A model generated the notes under the pieces. That model worked only from the letters and a program-made list of their open reading frames with translations. It made no database searches and was not told the DNA's origin. Below, one piece after another: positions 15,901 through 24,549 of a stretch of 42,156 bases of DNA. Positions within the stretch are counted from its first letter, which is position 1. The number at the start of each line of letters is the position of its first letter. The translations under genes were made by a program, and so were the position numbers. The DNA is from Caldilineaceae bacterium SB0661_bin_32 (GTDB lineage Bacteria > Chloroflexota > Anaerolineae > Caldilineales > Caldilineaceae), in NCBI GenBank assembly GCA_009841235.1, contig VXMH01000100.1, positions 1 through 42,156 of the forward strand, in the 5' to 3' direction.

Positions 15901-17148
15901 CGCTTTCTATGTGTATCCGCGCAACTGGCGGGCCACCTGGATTGGGGCGGCTATCTGCCCACGGCTGTCGAACTGATGAGGGTGGGCCACGATGTCCTGT
16001 GGGCCACAGGACATGAACTGCAGAGCCAGCTCGATGCAGAGGGCGTTCCCATACATATCCTGCAAGAGACCGGCTGGCGCTGGCCGCCGCCGCCCCCTCT
16101 ACAGAAAGGCATAGCTTCAGAAGGGGAACTCCAGCGCCTGCGCATGGTCCGTTCACTGGATCAATGGTTGGACGTGGAGCGCGTGCAGGCGGCTACGCTT
16201 GAGCTTGTCGAGGCGGCCAGACGTTTTCACCCGCATCTGATCGTCGGCGAGATGTTCACCGCCGCGGCCGGCATCGCCGCCGAACTCCTGGGCGTGCCCT
16301 TTGCCGTGGCCGGCTGGCCGGCTCTGCAGACGCAGTCGCCAAGCCCCAAAGCAGACGCGCCCGGCGCAGTCGGAAAACTGGCTCAGGCGCGAGTGGATGC
16401 GCTGCTTGCCGATTTTGGTGTGACCGGCGTCAACTGGGCGCTGGACGGTCCGGCGGCGCTGCGTTCTCCCTCCTTACATCTGACCTACTGGAGTCCCCGC
16501 TGGTATGCCGGAGCGCGGCTGCTGCCGCAGACACGAATGGTTGGCGGGGTCGCTCCTCCTTCCCTGCCGCGTGAATCCCCCTGGCTCGACCAACTTCCAA
16601 GCGATCGGCCATGGATCTTCATCACCCTCGGTACCGCATTTACCAGGGACATCAACTTCTTCTTAATCGCGGCCCGCGCTGCGGCAGAGGCGGGAGGCGT
16701 ACCGATCCTGGCGGCTGGCAAAGGCGTAGACGCCGTCGGCGCAGAGGGGGGCTGGTCCCCGCGTGAGGTCGAAACACTGCGGAACAGTCTGCCGCAGCCT
16801 TCAGTTTTGGTGGACAGGGTCCGGTTTGCCGAGGTACTGCCCCACATCGCCGCCGCGATCCATCACGGCGGCGCCGGCACGACCCACGCCTTGGTTACGC
16901 ACGGGATTCCGCAGATCGTCGTGCCCAAGGCTGCGGATCAGGCCCGTCAGGCCAGCGGCGTCGCGCGCAGCGGCGTCGGCTATCATATCCCACCCAATCA
17001 GTTAACCGTTCCGCTGGCAGTGGAAGCCCTGCAAAAGATACTGGCTGTTGACGCCCCCGCTCGTCTGAACGCCGTCAGCCTGCAAGAGGAGTTTGCGTCC
17101 CTGGGAGGGATTCCCAGAGCCGCCCAATTATTGGTTGCAGTTGTCTAG
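15898..17148 (+). CDS. GT1-family (UGT/macrolide-type) glycosyltransferase
   Basis: This 416-residue protein is a GT-B fold transferase like MGT/UGT enzymes, which move sugar from a nucleotide-sugar onto small lipophilic acceptors. The N-terminal half carries LAGHLDWGGYLPTAVELMRVGHDV, typical of the acceptor-binding domain (usually GHxxP.L.LA..L..RGHEV). The C-terminal half has WIFITLGTAF and the donor-site motif HHGGAGTTHALVTHGIP beginning near residue 322. That motif is followed by PKAADQARQASGVARSGVG. The start is TTG at 15898 with a good ribosome binding site; the frame is open far upstream, but that part lies inside the previous gene. The acceptor is unknown; a carotenoid, polyketide or sterol-like lipid is possible. 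Confidence 0.88.
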   Translation: MRFLCVSAQLAGHLDWGGYLPTAVELMRVGHDVLWATGHELQSQLDAEGVPIHILQETGWRWPPPPPLQKGIASEGELQRLRMVRSLDQWLDVERVQAATLELVEAARRFHPHLIVGEMFTAAAGIAAELLGVPFAVAGWPALQTQSPSPKADAPGAVGKLAQARVDALLADFGVTGVNWALDGPAALRSPSLHLTYWSPRWYAGARLLPQTRMVGGVAPPSLPRESPWLDQLPSDRPWIFITLGTAFTRDINFFLIAARAAAEAGGVPILAAGKGVDAVGAEGGWSPREVETLRNSLPQPSVLVDRVRFAEVLPHIAAAIHHGGAGTTHALVTHGIPQIVVPKAADQARQASGVARSGVGYHIPPNQLTVPLAVEALQKILAVDAPARLNAVSLQEEFASLGGIPRAAQLLVAVV

Positions 17149-17170
17149 TGAGACCTCCGTTCAACCGGCC

Positions 17171-19882
17171 TCACTCATAGTGAATCTCGCTCGTCCCGTT
17201 CCGCTTCTCCACCCGGATCAGTTTCTCAGTCGCCTGTTCGAACGAGTCGTCGTGGCTGATGATAAAGAGTTGCTCAAAGCCGTGCACGCCCACGATCTGC
17301 CGGGCAAGCGCGCCGCGCCGCGTTTCGTCCAGATTTGTGGTCGGCTCGTCGAAGAAGGCGACGCCGATACTGCTCATCTCCTGGAGCAGGGCCAGCCGTA
17401 CCGCCAGCGCTGCGCTCATCTGCTCGCCGCCGGACAGTTGCGGAAATTCCCGCTCGCGGCCATCCACTTCCAGGATGATCCCGTAATCCTCCTCCCAGCG
17501 GAGCGTGCGCGTGTAGTCCTCCATAATCTGGCCGAACAGCTGATTGGCACTGTAACTGATCTGCTGGACCAGCGCTTTGGTTATGAATGGGCCGGCCTCC
17601 TGTATAACAGAGCGCAGGAACTGCAGAAGCGCCTCCTGTTCCGCCAGCCGGTCGCGCCGGGATTGAGCGCTGGTGAGCCGCTTCTCCAATGCCTGCAGTT
17701 GCGCGATCTCTTCCTCCGCCCGAAATAGGCGTTCACGCCACTGGCCCAAATCAGCCGTCAGCCGCGCACTGCGCTCGCGGGACTCGTCTACCTGGGCTTC
17801 AGCCTCCTGGAAGCGATCTTCGTTGAATTCTCGACTGCTGGCTGCCAGCTGTTCCTGCCCATCCTCGTAGCGTACCTGCGCGGCCTCCAACGCCTTCTCT
17901 GCTCCGTCAACCTCCTCCCGGCGCTGGGAGAGGGCTTCGGCTGCGGCCTGATTGCGCCGGTAGAGATCGTCGGCTGTCTGGAACTTCCTCAATCGGGAGG
18001 AGATCCGGACAGTCTCAGCGTCCAGGTCGGCAAATTCTGCCATACACTTGTCAAGCGCCGCGAGCGCGTTTCGTTTCTGCTCAACCTGCGCCCGCTGCAG
18101 CTGCAAAGCCTCTTCTACCCGTCCCCGCCCCTGTGCCTGCTGGATGGCCGCGTCCCGCCGTCGACGCGGGTCGCCCAGCGCCTTCAATGCCTCCTGTAGC
18201 TGTCCCAGACGTTGCGGTGCCTGTCTTAGCGCCTCAACCGTTTCGCTGGCTTCGGTCAGCTGAGACTTCAGAACGACCAGTTCTCTTTCGGCTGTTTCGA
18301 CGGCGTTCTGACGCGGGAGCGCGCGCAGGGCCTGCTCCTGCTGGTTCAGGGTAGCACGGGCCTGCACCCGTGCCTCTTCTATCTCACGGACCGCCTTCGC
18401 GGCGGCCTTTGAGGCTTCGTTCAACTCCTCCCAACGCGTGCGCAGGCGTTCTAGCAGCCGTTGACGATGGTCCGCAGTCAGGGGCTGCTCACAAATGGGA
18501 CAGATTGGAGATGTTTCCGACGCCCGCAACCGCTGGCCCTGCTCTAGGACCGTCTCCTGTTCCGCGTGCATTCGGGCCTCATTGGCCTGTTCGGCGGATT
18601 TCGTCTGCTGCAAAGTTTCCAGGTGAGCCTGCAGTGGTTCCAGAGATGCTTCAATCTCCTGGGCCTGGGCCAACTCTTTGCGTAGCGTGTCCAGCCTCCC
18701 CTGCGCTGCTTTGACAGCCGTCTGTTCCCGCTGCACGCGGGCGTCTGCATCTTTCAACTGATCGGCCTGCCGTTGGGCATCCCGCAGTTCGGCTTCCAAC
18801 TTTTCCTGCTCGGCTGCCGCGTCTGCCAGGTTTGCAGCCGTTTTCTCTGCTTCCGCAATCTCAACCAGGGCGCGCTCCTGGGCATCCGCCTGCGTTTCCG
18901 CCCGCGCCAGTAGCGTCTGGACGCCGGCCCGCTCCTCCTCCAACCGCCGCCTCTGTGCCAACCGTTCATTCACTGCGCCTTGAGCCTTTTGCGCGGCGCG
19001 GTAAGCTTCATGGCCGGTCCGGTTGGCTTCCAAGGTTGTCACCGCCCGCTCGCTCTCTGTCAACCTTTGCCGGGCCGCGGCCAGCGTCCGCTCCTGTTCG
19101 GCCGCCTCCCGCTCCTGCAACTGCACCATACGCCGCAGCTCTTGCAGCCGTTCCCGTCTCACCTCCATCGCCTTCCGGGCAGATTCGGCTGCAGTAAGCT
19201 GCACCTGAGCGGCGCGCAGTTCAGTCTCTCCGCTTTTAATCTGGGCGGTCATTTCGCCTGCTTCGGCCCGCACGGTTGGCAGCCGCTTCAACTCACCCTC
19301 CAGCCTGCCGACTTCAACGGCAAGAATTTCCTGGCGCTGGCTGAGCAAGCTGATGGGCTCGCGCAGTCTTTCCCACGCCCGGCGGTATTCGGCTACCTTC
19401 AGGAGTGGATCGAAAACGGCCTTGCGAATCCTGGGCGTCTCCAGAAAGGAGACGGTGAAGCTGCCTTGCGGCACGCCTACGGCGTTTCTGAACAACTCCT
19501 CCGGCTCAGTGTCTTCGTCGATGCCGAGATGAAGGCGCAGGAACTGCATGACGTCAGCTTTGCCCTCACAAATCTTCATGTCCAGTTCCAGGTCCATGAC
19601 TGTGTAGGCGCTGCTGCTGCCGCAGTTCCGAATAACCCGATAGGCGCGCTCATCGTAATCGCTGAGATAATCGACAGTGACTCTCGCCGTCCTCTGACCT
19701 GCACGCACGAAATCGGGCCGACTATACGGAAGATGATCGAAGAGAGCAAAGCCGATAGCCTCGAGAATCGTCGTCTTTCCCGCTCCGTTGGGGCCAACGA
19801 TCGCGTTCGTGCCAGGGCTGAATTCGACCGTTGCCCGTGCGTAGCTCTTGACGTTTTCCAGGGTCAGCGAACGGATCAACAT
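17171..19882 (-). CDS. sbcC: SbcC/Rad50-type ATPase, exonuclease complex subunit
   Basis: SbcC with SbcD forms the bacterial Mre11-Rad50-like nuclease that opens DNA hairpins and removes protein-blocked ends. The protein of about 903 residues has Walker A GPNGAGKT at 30-37. Long coiled coils flank a zinc hook CPIC at 461-464, almost exactly in the middle. The C-terminal lobe has the signature LSGGEQ at about 816 and Walker B VAFFDEP near 841-847, followed by a D-loop-like TTNLDE and an ISHD switch His. The start ATG (19880-19882) overlaps the sbcD stop by seven bases, so an upstream in-frame start giving an Arg-rich extension is rejected. Its 3' end faces the glycosyltransferase, 22 bases away. 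Confidence 0.95.
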   Translation of the reverse strand: MLIRSLTLENVKSYARATVEFSPGTNAIVGPNGAGKTTILEAIGFALFDHLPYSRPDFVRAGQRTARVTVDYLSDYDERAYRVIRNCGSSSAYTVMDLELDMKICEGKADVMQFLRLHLGIDEDTEPEELFRNAVGVPQGSFTVSFLETPRIRKAVFDPLLKVAEYRRAWERLREPISLLSQRQEILAVEVGRLEGELKRLPTVRAEAGEMTAQIKSGETELRAAQVQLTAAESARKAMEVRRERLQELRRMVQLQEREAAEQERTLAAARQRLTESERAVTTLEANRTGHEAYRAAQKAQGAVNERLAQRRRLEEERAGVQTLLARAETQADAQERALVEIAEAEKTAANLADAAAEQEKLEAELRDAQRQADQLKDADARVQREQTAVKAAQGRLDTLRKELAQAQEIEASLEPLQAHLETLQQTKSAEQANEARMHAEQETVLEQGQRLRASETSPICPICEQPLTADHRQRLLERLRTRWEELNEASKAAAKAVREIEEARVQARATLNQQEQALRALPRQNAVETAERELVVLKSQLTEASETVEALRQAPQRLGQLQEALKALGDPRRRRDAAIQQAQGRGRVEEALQLQRAQVEQKRNALAALDKCMAEFADLDAETVRISSRLRKFQTADDLYRRNQAAAEALSQRREEVDGAEKALEAAQVRYEDGQEQLAASSREFNEDRFQEAEAQVDESRERSARLTADLGQWRERLFRAEEEIAQLQALEKRLTSAQSRRDRLAEQEALLQFLRSVIQEAGPFITKALVQQISYSANQLFGQIMEDYTRTLRWEEDYGIILEVDGREREFPQLSGGEQMSAALAVRLALLQEMSSIGVAFFDEPTTNLDETRRGALARQIVGVHGFEQLFIISHDDSFEQATEKLIRVEKRNGTSEIHYE

Positions 19883-21150
19883 GGTGTCTCTTCTCCCCGC
19901 AAGACCCTCGCCTCGCCCCTTGCCAGCTCCTCCAGAATCGCATCGGCAGAGGCGCCGTTGACGGCTGACTGTTTGATCGCGAGCGTCAGTTCGGTCCATG
20001 CGCCGCTTCGGTCGCGGAAACGGTTGTCCCGTTCGAGAAGAGAGGCAATGATCTGCCGCTCCAGCTCCCTTCTGCCGAGATGTTGATCGGTCCCCACTGC
20101 AAACTCGGCGGCTCGCGTGTCATCGCGTACAAAGCAGAGCAACGGCTGGTACTGCTCTTCAACGATCTGTTCAAGCAGTTTCAAGTCCAGCGCGCCGCGG
20201 TCGAAAGGGAGCACACCGCTCAGCCGCAGCTCGACCACCGGCTCCTTACCCCTGAACTGACGGCGCTGGCGCTCGACATGGCCCCGGCACCCTTCGACCA
20301 GGTCGGCCGGCGTCTCGCACGCGTCGACCTTGAAGAAGAGGCGTTCAAATGGACGCCGCGGATTCGCGTGCAAGGCTGGGCGGTGCTTTGGCTCCCTCTC
20401 CGTATCCACCTCCACAAGATAGTATCCCCGCTCCGGCCAGGCCGCCTCGGCCAGTGAGTTGGTCTCCGGGCTGCCGGGATTGTAAATCCAGTCGTCGAAC
20501 TCGAAGGGCTTGTGGAAGTGGCCCAGCGCCAGGTAGTCCACGTGGGGCCGCAGAGGAGCCAGCGCGCGGTGGCTCAGAGCGCCGCCTTGGTGGTCGAGAA
20601 CTCTCTCAACACCGGCGTGCGCCATGAATATCGTGTATTCGACCCCCTGCCTGTCGGCTGCCGCCAACGCTTCGGCCACCCGTTCCACGACCGGCGCCGC
20701 GGCGCTTCCATAATAGCGCATGCCGTAGACCCGCAAGCCCGGCACCGGTGCCACATAAGCTCCTTGGCGTCCGTCGTAGGGCGGGAGCCCGACCTTCTCC
20801 CCTTCAAATTGTGGGTTGAGCAGAGTCAGCAATTCGCGCTCGGCCAAAAAGCGTACCCAGCCGATGCTGTCGCGATAGTAGGCCAGTTCATGGTTGCCCT
20901 CCACCGCCAGGCAGGGTATGCCTGCCTCTTTCAGCCGTTCCAGACCCGTGATGGCATGACTGAGTGTAATCGGGTCGATGGCGCGTCTTTCAAAGAGGTC
21001 ACCGGCCAGCAGCACGAAATCGACTTTGCGCTCGATGGCCGTCTCAATAATGTCGAGATAGGCGCGGGTGAAGTCGTTTTGCCGCTCCCGGCTGTTGTAC
21101 TGTCGATAGCCAAGATGGCAGTCGGCCATGTGGAGAAAGGTAGCGCGCAT
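19876..21150 (-). CDS. sbcD: SbcD/Mre11-type metallophosphoesterase
   Basis: This is the nuclease subunit that pairs with SbcC. The 424-residue protein starts with the calcineurin-like phosphoesterase motifs ADCHLG (Asp10, His12), LLAGDLF (Asp51) and VEGNHE (85-88), then a later MAHAG and LGHFHKP. These are the Mn2+-binding motifs of the Mre11 family. The C-terminal third (after about 270) would be the capping and SbcC-binding part. It is upstream of sbcC on the minus strand, and the two overlap by seven bases, which implies coupled translation. It begins 84 bases after the membrane protein gene at 21235-21618. Confidence 0.95.
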   Translation of the reverse strand: MRATFLHMADCHLGYRQYNSRERQNDFTRAYLDIIETAIERKVDFVLLAGDLFERRAIDPITLSHAITGLERLKEAGIPCLAVEGNHELAYYRDSIGWVRFLAERELLTLLNPQFEGEKVGLPPYDGRQGAYVAPVPGLRVYGMRYYGSAAAPVVERVAEALAAADRQGVEYTIFMAHAGVERVLDHQGGALSHRALAPLRPHVDYLALGHFHKPFEFDDWIYNPGSPETNSLAEAAWPERGYYLVEVDTEREPKHRPALHANPRRPFERLFFKVDACETPADLVEGCRGHVERQRRQFRGKEPVVELRLSGVLPFDRGALDLKLLEQIVEEQYQPLLCFVRDDTRAAEFAVGTDQHLGRRELERQIIASLLERDNRFRDRSGAWTELTLAIKQSAVNGASADAILEELARGEARVLRGEETPC

Positions 21151-21234
21151 AGTGTGCCCCAGCGGTAACTTGAACTGTAGTTTGATGAGGAGTTCGGCTG
21201 CAGATCACCCAGCGGCGTCGCACGTGAACTGCGG

Positions 21235-21618
21235 TCAATCTTTGTCGTCTTTCTCGGCGGAGATAAACAGACTGAGGAGAAAGCTGACGAAGCTGATGAC
21301 GATCGCGCCCAGGAAGGCGGCGCCAAAGCCATCTACCCGAAAGTCCACGTTGAACAGACCGGCCAGCCAGCCGGTCAGCAGCAGCATCAGGGCGTTGACC
21401 ACAAAGGTGAACAGGCCGAGCGTGACCAGAAAGGCCGGGCAGGTCACAACTTTGACAATAGGTTTGATGACCGCGTTGACAACGCCAAAGATCAGGGTGA
21501 CCGCCAGCAGGCTGCCGACATTCACCTCGCCGCCCGCGCCAAACTGAATGCCGTCAATCAGTGTTGACGCCGCATACAGCGCGATGGCGTTCCCGACCAG
21601 CCGTAGCAGAAGCGTCAT
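21235..21618 (-). CDS. Phage holin family 4 (DUF360-like) small membrane protein
   Basis: This 127-residue protein contains four hydrophobic segments: about 3-20 (LLLRLVGNAIALYAASTL), 33-55, 62-84 and 98-116. Family features include the VNAVIKPIVKVVTCP loop and the FTFVVNALMLLLTGWL segment, seen in proteins named phage holin family 4. These are mostly chromosomal proteins of unknown role; the name does not imply a prophage here, since no phage gene is nearby. It is separated from the GNAT gene by six bases, suggesting a shared transcript. The short acidic C-terminus (EKDDKD) would be cytoplasmic or periplasmic depending on topology. Confidence 0.85.
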   Translation of the reverse strand: MTLLLRLVGNAIALYAASTLIDGIQFGAGGEVNVGSLLAVTLIFGVVNAVIKPIVKVVTCPAFLVTLGLFTFVVNALMLLLTGWLAGLFNVDFRVDGFGAAFLGAIVISFVSFLLSLFISAEKDDKD

Positions 21619-21624
21619 GGGGGC

Positions 21625-22638
21625 CTACATGCGCAGGCGCATCGTGTACAAAGTGCTGCGCACGGCAAAACCGTGGTCGAGCAGTGTCTGCACCGCGATT
21701 TCGTCCTGTGTGCTCACAGTGGCCCGCAGCGGCCAGCGGGGGCACTCCTGCAAAAGGGCCAGCGCGCTCAAGACCAACGGCTGGGCATACTGTTCCTGGG
21801 CGTCGGGCCGCAGCCAGAGACGGATATGATGCTCCCCCTGCCACCAGCGGGCGGTCACCTGAATTGCGCCTTCAAAGCGGCTGGCGTAGTCGCGGATAGC
21901 GTAGCGGTAAATCCGCTGGCGCCCGGCGAGCCTGTTCACCAGTTCACCAATGCGCTTTTCGAGCGGGACCTGGAAGTCGTCTGGCCGTACGGCCCGCCAC
22001 CACTGGAATTCGGCGTTGGGTCGACTGGCGGCCAAATCATACAGCAGATTACTGTCGGATGGAGAGAACGCCTGCAGGTTGGACAGAACCGGAAACGCGA
22101 TCCGCCGCGGCGCGCCCAGCGCGTAAAGTTCGGACGTTCCTCCCATGTTTTCAAAGCGGAGCCGTTCATAAAGGCCGCGGGCGATCTCGTTTTCCCCGCG
22201 CACTTGCAGCACAGCCCAGGACCCGCCCATCTCGCGGATGTAGTCCAGGGCATGCTCCATGAGCGCGCGGCTGATCCCGCGCCCGCGCCAGGCCGGGGAG
22301 ACGGCCACATTTGCGATCCGCCAGCGCCCGCTGCCGCTGGCGGCCCGCTGTACGGTTACATTCCCCACCACCCGCTTGTTTTCTACCCAGACGAAACCGT
22401 TGAAGACATTTCGAAACTCGCCGGTACTGCGGTAGAGAATGCGCACCAGCCCGCTCATATAGCCGAGAATTCGCAACTCGCGCAGCGCAGCCTCGCCCTG
22501 TTCGTCCAGTTCTTCGGCAAAAGCTTCGGTTATCAACGTGGAGACGGCGCGCAGATCGCGGCCTACGTCAAAGGGGCGGATGCCCTGCTGGGGATCTCGA
22601 GGATGGCTGGCGGCAGCGGAACGGGTCAGTGCAACCAT
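21625..22638 (-). CDS. GNAT family N-acetyltransferase
   Basis: This 337-residue protein carries a GNAT domain in its N-terminal half. Motif A is seen as VAVSPAWRGRGISRALMEHALDYI with the acetyl-CoA pyrophosphate loop RGRGIS. It is followed by VLQVRGENEIARGLYERLRFENMG, typical of motif B. The C-terminal half (about 190-337) has no recognisable signature and might be a second, degenerate GNAT domain or a dimerisation region. Substrate unknown. It lies between grpE (29 bases upstream) and the small membrane protein (6 bases downstream), and all read on the minus strand. That makes it likely to share the heat-shock transcript, though its role there is unclear. Confidence 0.85.
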   Translation of the reverse strand: MVALTRSAAASHPRDPQQGIRPFDVGRDLRAVSTLITEAFAEELDEQGEAALRELRILGYMSGLVRILYRSTGEFRNVFNGFVWVENKRVVGNVTVQRAASGSGRWRIANVAVSPAWRGRGISRALMEHALDYIREMGGSWAVLQVRGENEIARGLYERLRFENMGGTSELYALGAPRRIAFPVLSNLQAFSPSDSNLLYDLAASRPNAEFQWWRAVRPDDFQVPLEKRIGELVNRLAGRQRIYRYAIRDYASRFEGAIQVTARWWQGEHHIRLWLRPDAQEQYAQPLVLSALALLQECPRWPLRATVSTQDEIAVQTLLDHGFAVRSTLYTMRLRM

Positions 22639-22667
22639 TTAGAGGAGGTGGGAAAGCGCCCAGCTAT

Positions 22668-23276
22668 TCACTGCGCTACCCGGACAAGCGCCGGGCGCAG
22701 GATCCGGTCCTGAATGCGGTAGCCGGTGCGTAATGTCTGGATAATATGCCCGCTGGGAACATCTTCGCTCGGCTCATTCGAGATGGCCTCATGTTGATTC
22801 GGGTCAAATTCACCGCTCCTGGCCAGCGGTTCGACCTCTGCATTGGCGAGAATGTCCAGAAGTTTCTGCTGGATCTGCTCGAATCCCTGCAGCCACGCCT
22901 GCCCCTCTCCTCGCGCTCCTTCGGGCACGTTCTGAAAGGCCAGCTCGAGATCATCGAGAACGGGCAGCAGTTGACGCATCATGCTTTCCGCGGCGCGCTT
23001 GATGCGCTCCTCGTTCTGGCGTTCGCGGCGTTTGCCCGCGTTTTCATATTCGGCGACGGTGCGCTGCATCTTGTCGAGGTGGCTGGCAGCCTGCTCCTGA
23101 GCATCCGCCAACTCCGATTGAAGCCGGGAGATCGTCTCTTCGGGCGTCTCATCCCACTCTTCAGCCTCTTCGCCGTCCGATACTGCGCTTGCGTCGGATT
23201 CACTCGCCTCCAGGACAGCCTCTTCAGGCAACTGTCCGTTTTCCGGCTCTCCCGTTGTGTTTTCCTGTTTACTCAT
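22668..23276 (-). CDS. grpE: GrpE, nucleotide exchange factor for DnaK
   Basis: GrpE releases ADP from DnaK during protein refolding. The 202-residue protein has an acidic, disordered N-terminus (about 1-50), then a long coiled-coil helix (about 50-110). The conserved LLPVLDDLELAFQNVPE segment follows. The beta-domain that touches DnaK includes FDPNQHEAIS and GHIIQTLRTGYRIQDRILRPALVRVA near the end. These are family hallmarks. It follows hrcA by 28 bases and should share the CIRCE-controlled promoter. dnaK and dnaJ, which often follow directly, are not here; the next gene is a GNAT acetyltransferase. Confidence 0.95.
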   Translation of the reverse strand: MSKQENTTGEPENGQLPEEAVLEASESDASAVSDGEEAEEWDETPEETISRLQSELADAQEQAASHLDKMQRTVAEYENAGKRRERQNEERIKRAAESMMRQLLPVLDDLELAFQNVPEGARGEGQAWLQGFEQIQQKLLDILANAEVEPLARSGEFDPNQHEAISNEPSEDVPSGHIIQTLRTGYRIQDRILRPALVRVAQ

Positions 23277-23304
23277 GAATGATCCTGTTATGCAAATGTC
23301 TTAT

Positions 23305-24342
23305 CTAACGGCTTTGGCCGTAGAGCTGGTGCATCAGTTCGTTCAGAAGTGTGGCGACATAGCGCACTGCCCCAACTGTGCGACCGTATGGCATTCGCAT
23401 CGGGCCGACTACGCCCAGCAGGCCGCTGACACGATCCGGCACGCCATAGCGGCTCAGCACAAGGCTGATGTCCTGCATATCGCCAAAACGGCCCTCACCG
23501 GCGATCATCACCTGTACGTCGCTCAACTCCATCACATCATCGTAAATCTCTTGCAGCAGCGTGCGCTGTTCGAATACCTCCACGATCCGGCTCACCTGCG
23601 GCCCGTCCGTGAATTCAGGCTCGGCCAGCACCTGGGCCAGACCGTGTCGATAGACGCGGTCGGTGATCTGCTCTTCCGACTGGAGCAAGGTGTTGAGTAC
23701 AAGCTCGCCCACCTCGCGGGTGAAGCCGGTGAACTCCTCCAGCTTTTCCGGCAGATCGGCAGCCGTAGCGCCGGATATTTCAACATTGAGCTGGTTGCTC
23801 GCCCGGCTCAGCTCCTCCTGAAAGATCGGCTGTTCCAGGGTGATTAACTGCTGTTTCAGCGTGCCTGTGGCCAGCACCAGCACCAGCAAAACAACCGTAT
23901 CCTGAATGCCGATCAACTCCAGATGTTTGACCCTGCTTGAGATCGAACGCGGGGAAGTCGCCAGCGCCGCGCCGGTGGAGGCTTTGGCCAGGACGGCCGT
24001 GCTGAGACGCAGCCACTGATCGATCTCCCGCCGGGCTTGATGGAACTGATGGCGGATCATATGCCGCTCATGGGACGGCAGATCGGTGTGGGCCATGAGA
24101 TTGGCCACAAAGTACCGATAACCGCCATCTGTGGGAATGCGGCCGGCGCTGGTGTGGGGGTGGGTCAGCAGGCCAGCCTTCTCCAGCGCAGCCAAATCAT
24201 TGCGGATGGTCGCCGCGCTGACACCCAGATCGTACTTCTGCGCGATCGACTGGCTGCCCACCGGCTGGGCATTCTCCACATATTCCTGGATGACGATTCG
24301 CAGCACCTGTTTACGGCGCTGGCTCAACTGCAATTCGGTCAT
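23305..24342 (-). CDS. hrcA: Heat-inducible transcription repressor HrcA
   Basis: HrcA binds the CIRCE operator and represses chaperone genes at normal temperature. The 345-residue protein begins MTELQLSQRRKQVLRIVIQEYVENAQPVGSQ with the winged-helix segment VSAATIRNDLAALEKAGLLTHPHTSAGRIPTD, the family signature. Later it has the GAF-like inserted dimerisation domain. Near the C-terminus is the SLVLSRYGVPDRVSGLLGVVGPMRMPYGRTVGAVRYV core, also diagnostic. The start at 24342 fits the family; the frame is open 64 codons further upstream, but that extension runs over the CIRCE site and nears the promoter and is rejected. Autoregulation is expected because the operator lies about 125 bases upstream of the start. 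Confidence 0.96.
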   Translation of the reverse strand: MTELQLSQRRKQVLRIVIQEYVENAQPVGSQSIAQKYDLGVSAATIRNDLAALEKAGLLTHPHTSAGRIPTDGGYRYFVANLMAHTDLPSHERHMIRHQFHQARREIDQWLRLSTAVLAKASTGAALATSPRSISSRVKHLELIGIQDTVVLLVLVLATGTLKQQLITLEQPIFQEELSRASNQLNVEISGATAADLPEKLEEFTGFTREVGELVLNTLLQSEEQITDRVYRHGLAQVLAEPEFTDGPQVSRIVEVFEQRTLLQEIYDDVMELSDVQVMIAGEGRFGDMQDISLVLSRYGVPDRVSGLLGVVGPMRMPYGRTVGAVRYVATLLNELMHQLYGQSR

Positions 24343-24467
24343 TGAATTACCGGCAGAAAGGACTGCCGCCTGTCTGCCTTCCTTCCAGCCCGCTGCGTAT
24401 GCGGCCTGGTGGAGGGCAAGTCGAACTGTCGAACAGTTTACAGCAAGCAGACGCTTGAGACCTGCCC

Positions 24468-24494
24468 TTAGCACTATTGTGATGGGAGTGCCAA
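24468..24494 (-). promoter_or_regulatory. CIRCE operator for HrcA
   Basis: On the plus strand TTAGCACTA-N9-GAGTGCCAA is read. The CIRCE consensus is TTAGCACTC-N9-GAGTGCTAA, so 16 of 18 positions match with the exact 9-base spacer. It lies between the promoter at 24505-24534 and hrcA, where bound repressor would block transcription start or clearance. Confidence 0.93.
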
Positions 24495-24504
24495 TCGAAA
24501 AAGA

Positions 24505-24534
24505 AGTGTAGCAAACCGGGCAGAGGGTTGTCAA
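24505..24534 (-). promoter_or_regulatory. Sigma70-type promoter for hrcA-grpE
   Basis: Reading the minus strand, TTGACA (24534-24529) and TACACT (24510-24505) are separated by 18 bases, with TGC just before the -10 hexamer (extended -10). Transcription would begin near 24498, right at the edge of the CIRCE palindrome, a typical arrangement. The promoter lies just beyond the stop of the glycosylphosphotransferase gene. Confidence 0.75.
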
Positions 24535-24549
24535 GGAATTTGGGTCGGT

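Noticed and set aside
17131..17180. Terminator between the GT1 gene and sbcC
   Set aside because: Only a 6-bp AGTGAG/CTCACT pairing with a long loop is seen and no T-run, too weak to call.
18980..20086. 368-codon plus-strand frame opposite sbcC
   Set aside because: Antisense to the confirmed SbcC coiled-coil and Walker A region; no domain features.
21235..21618. Prophage remnant suggested by the holin-family protein
   Set aside because: No endolysin, integrase or structural phage gene is near; this family is widespread on chromosomes.
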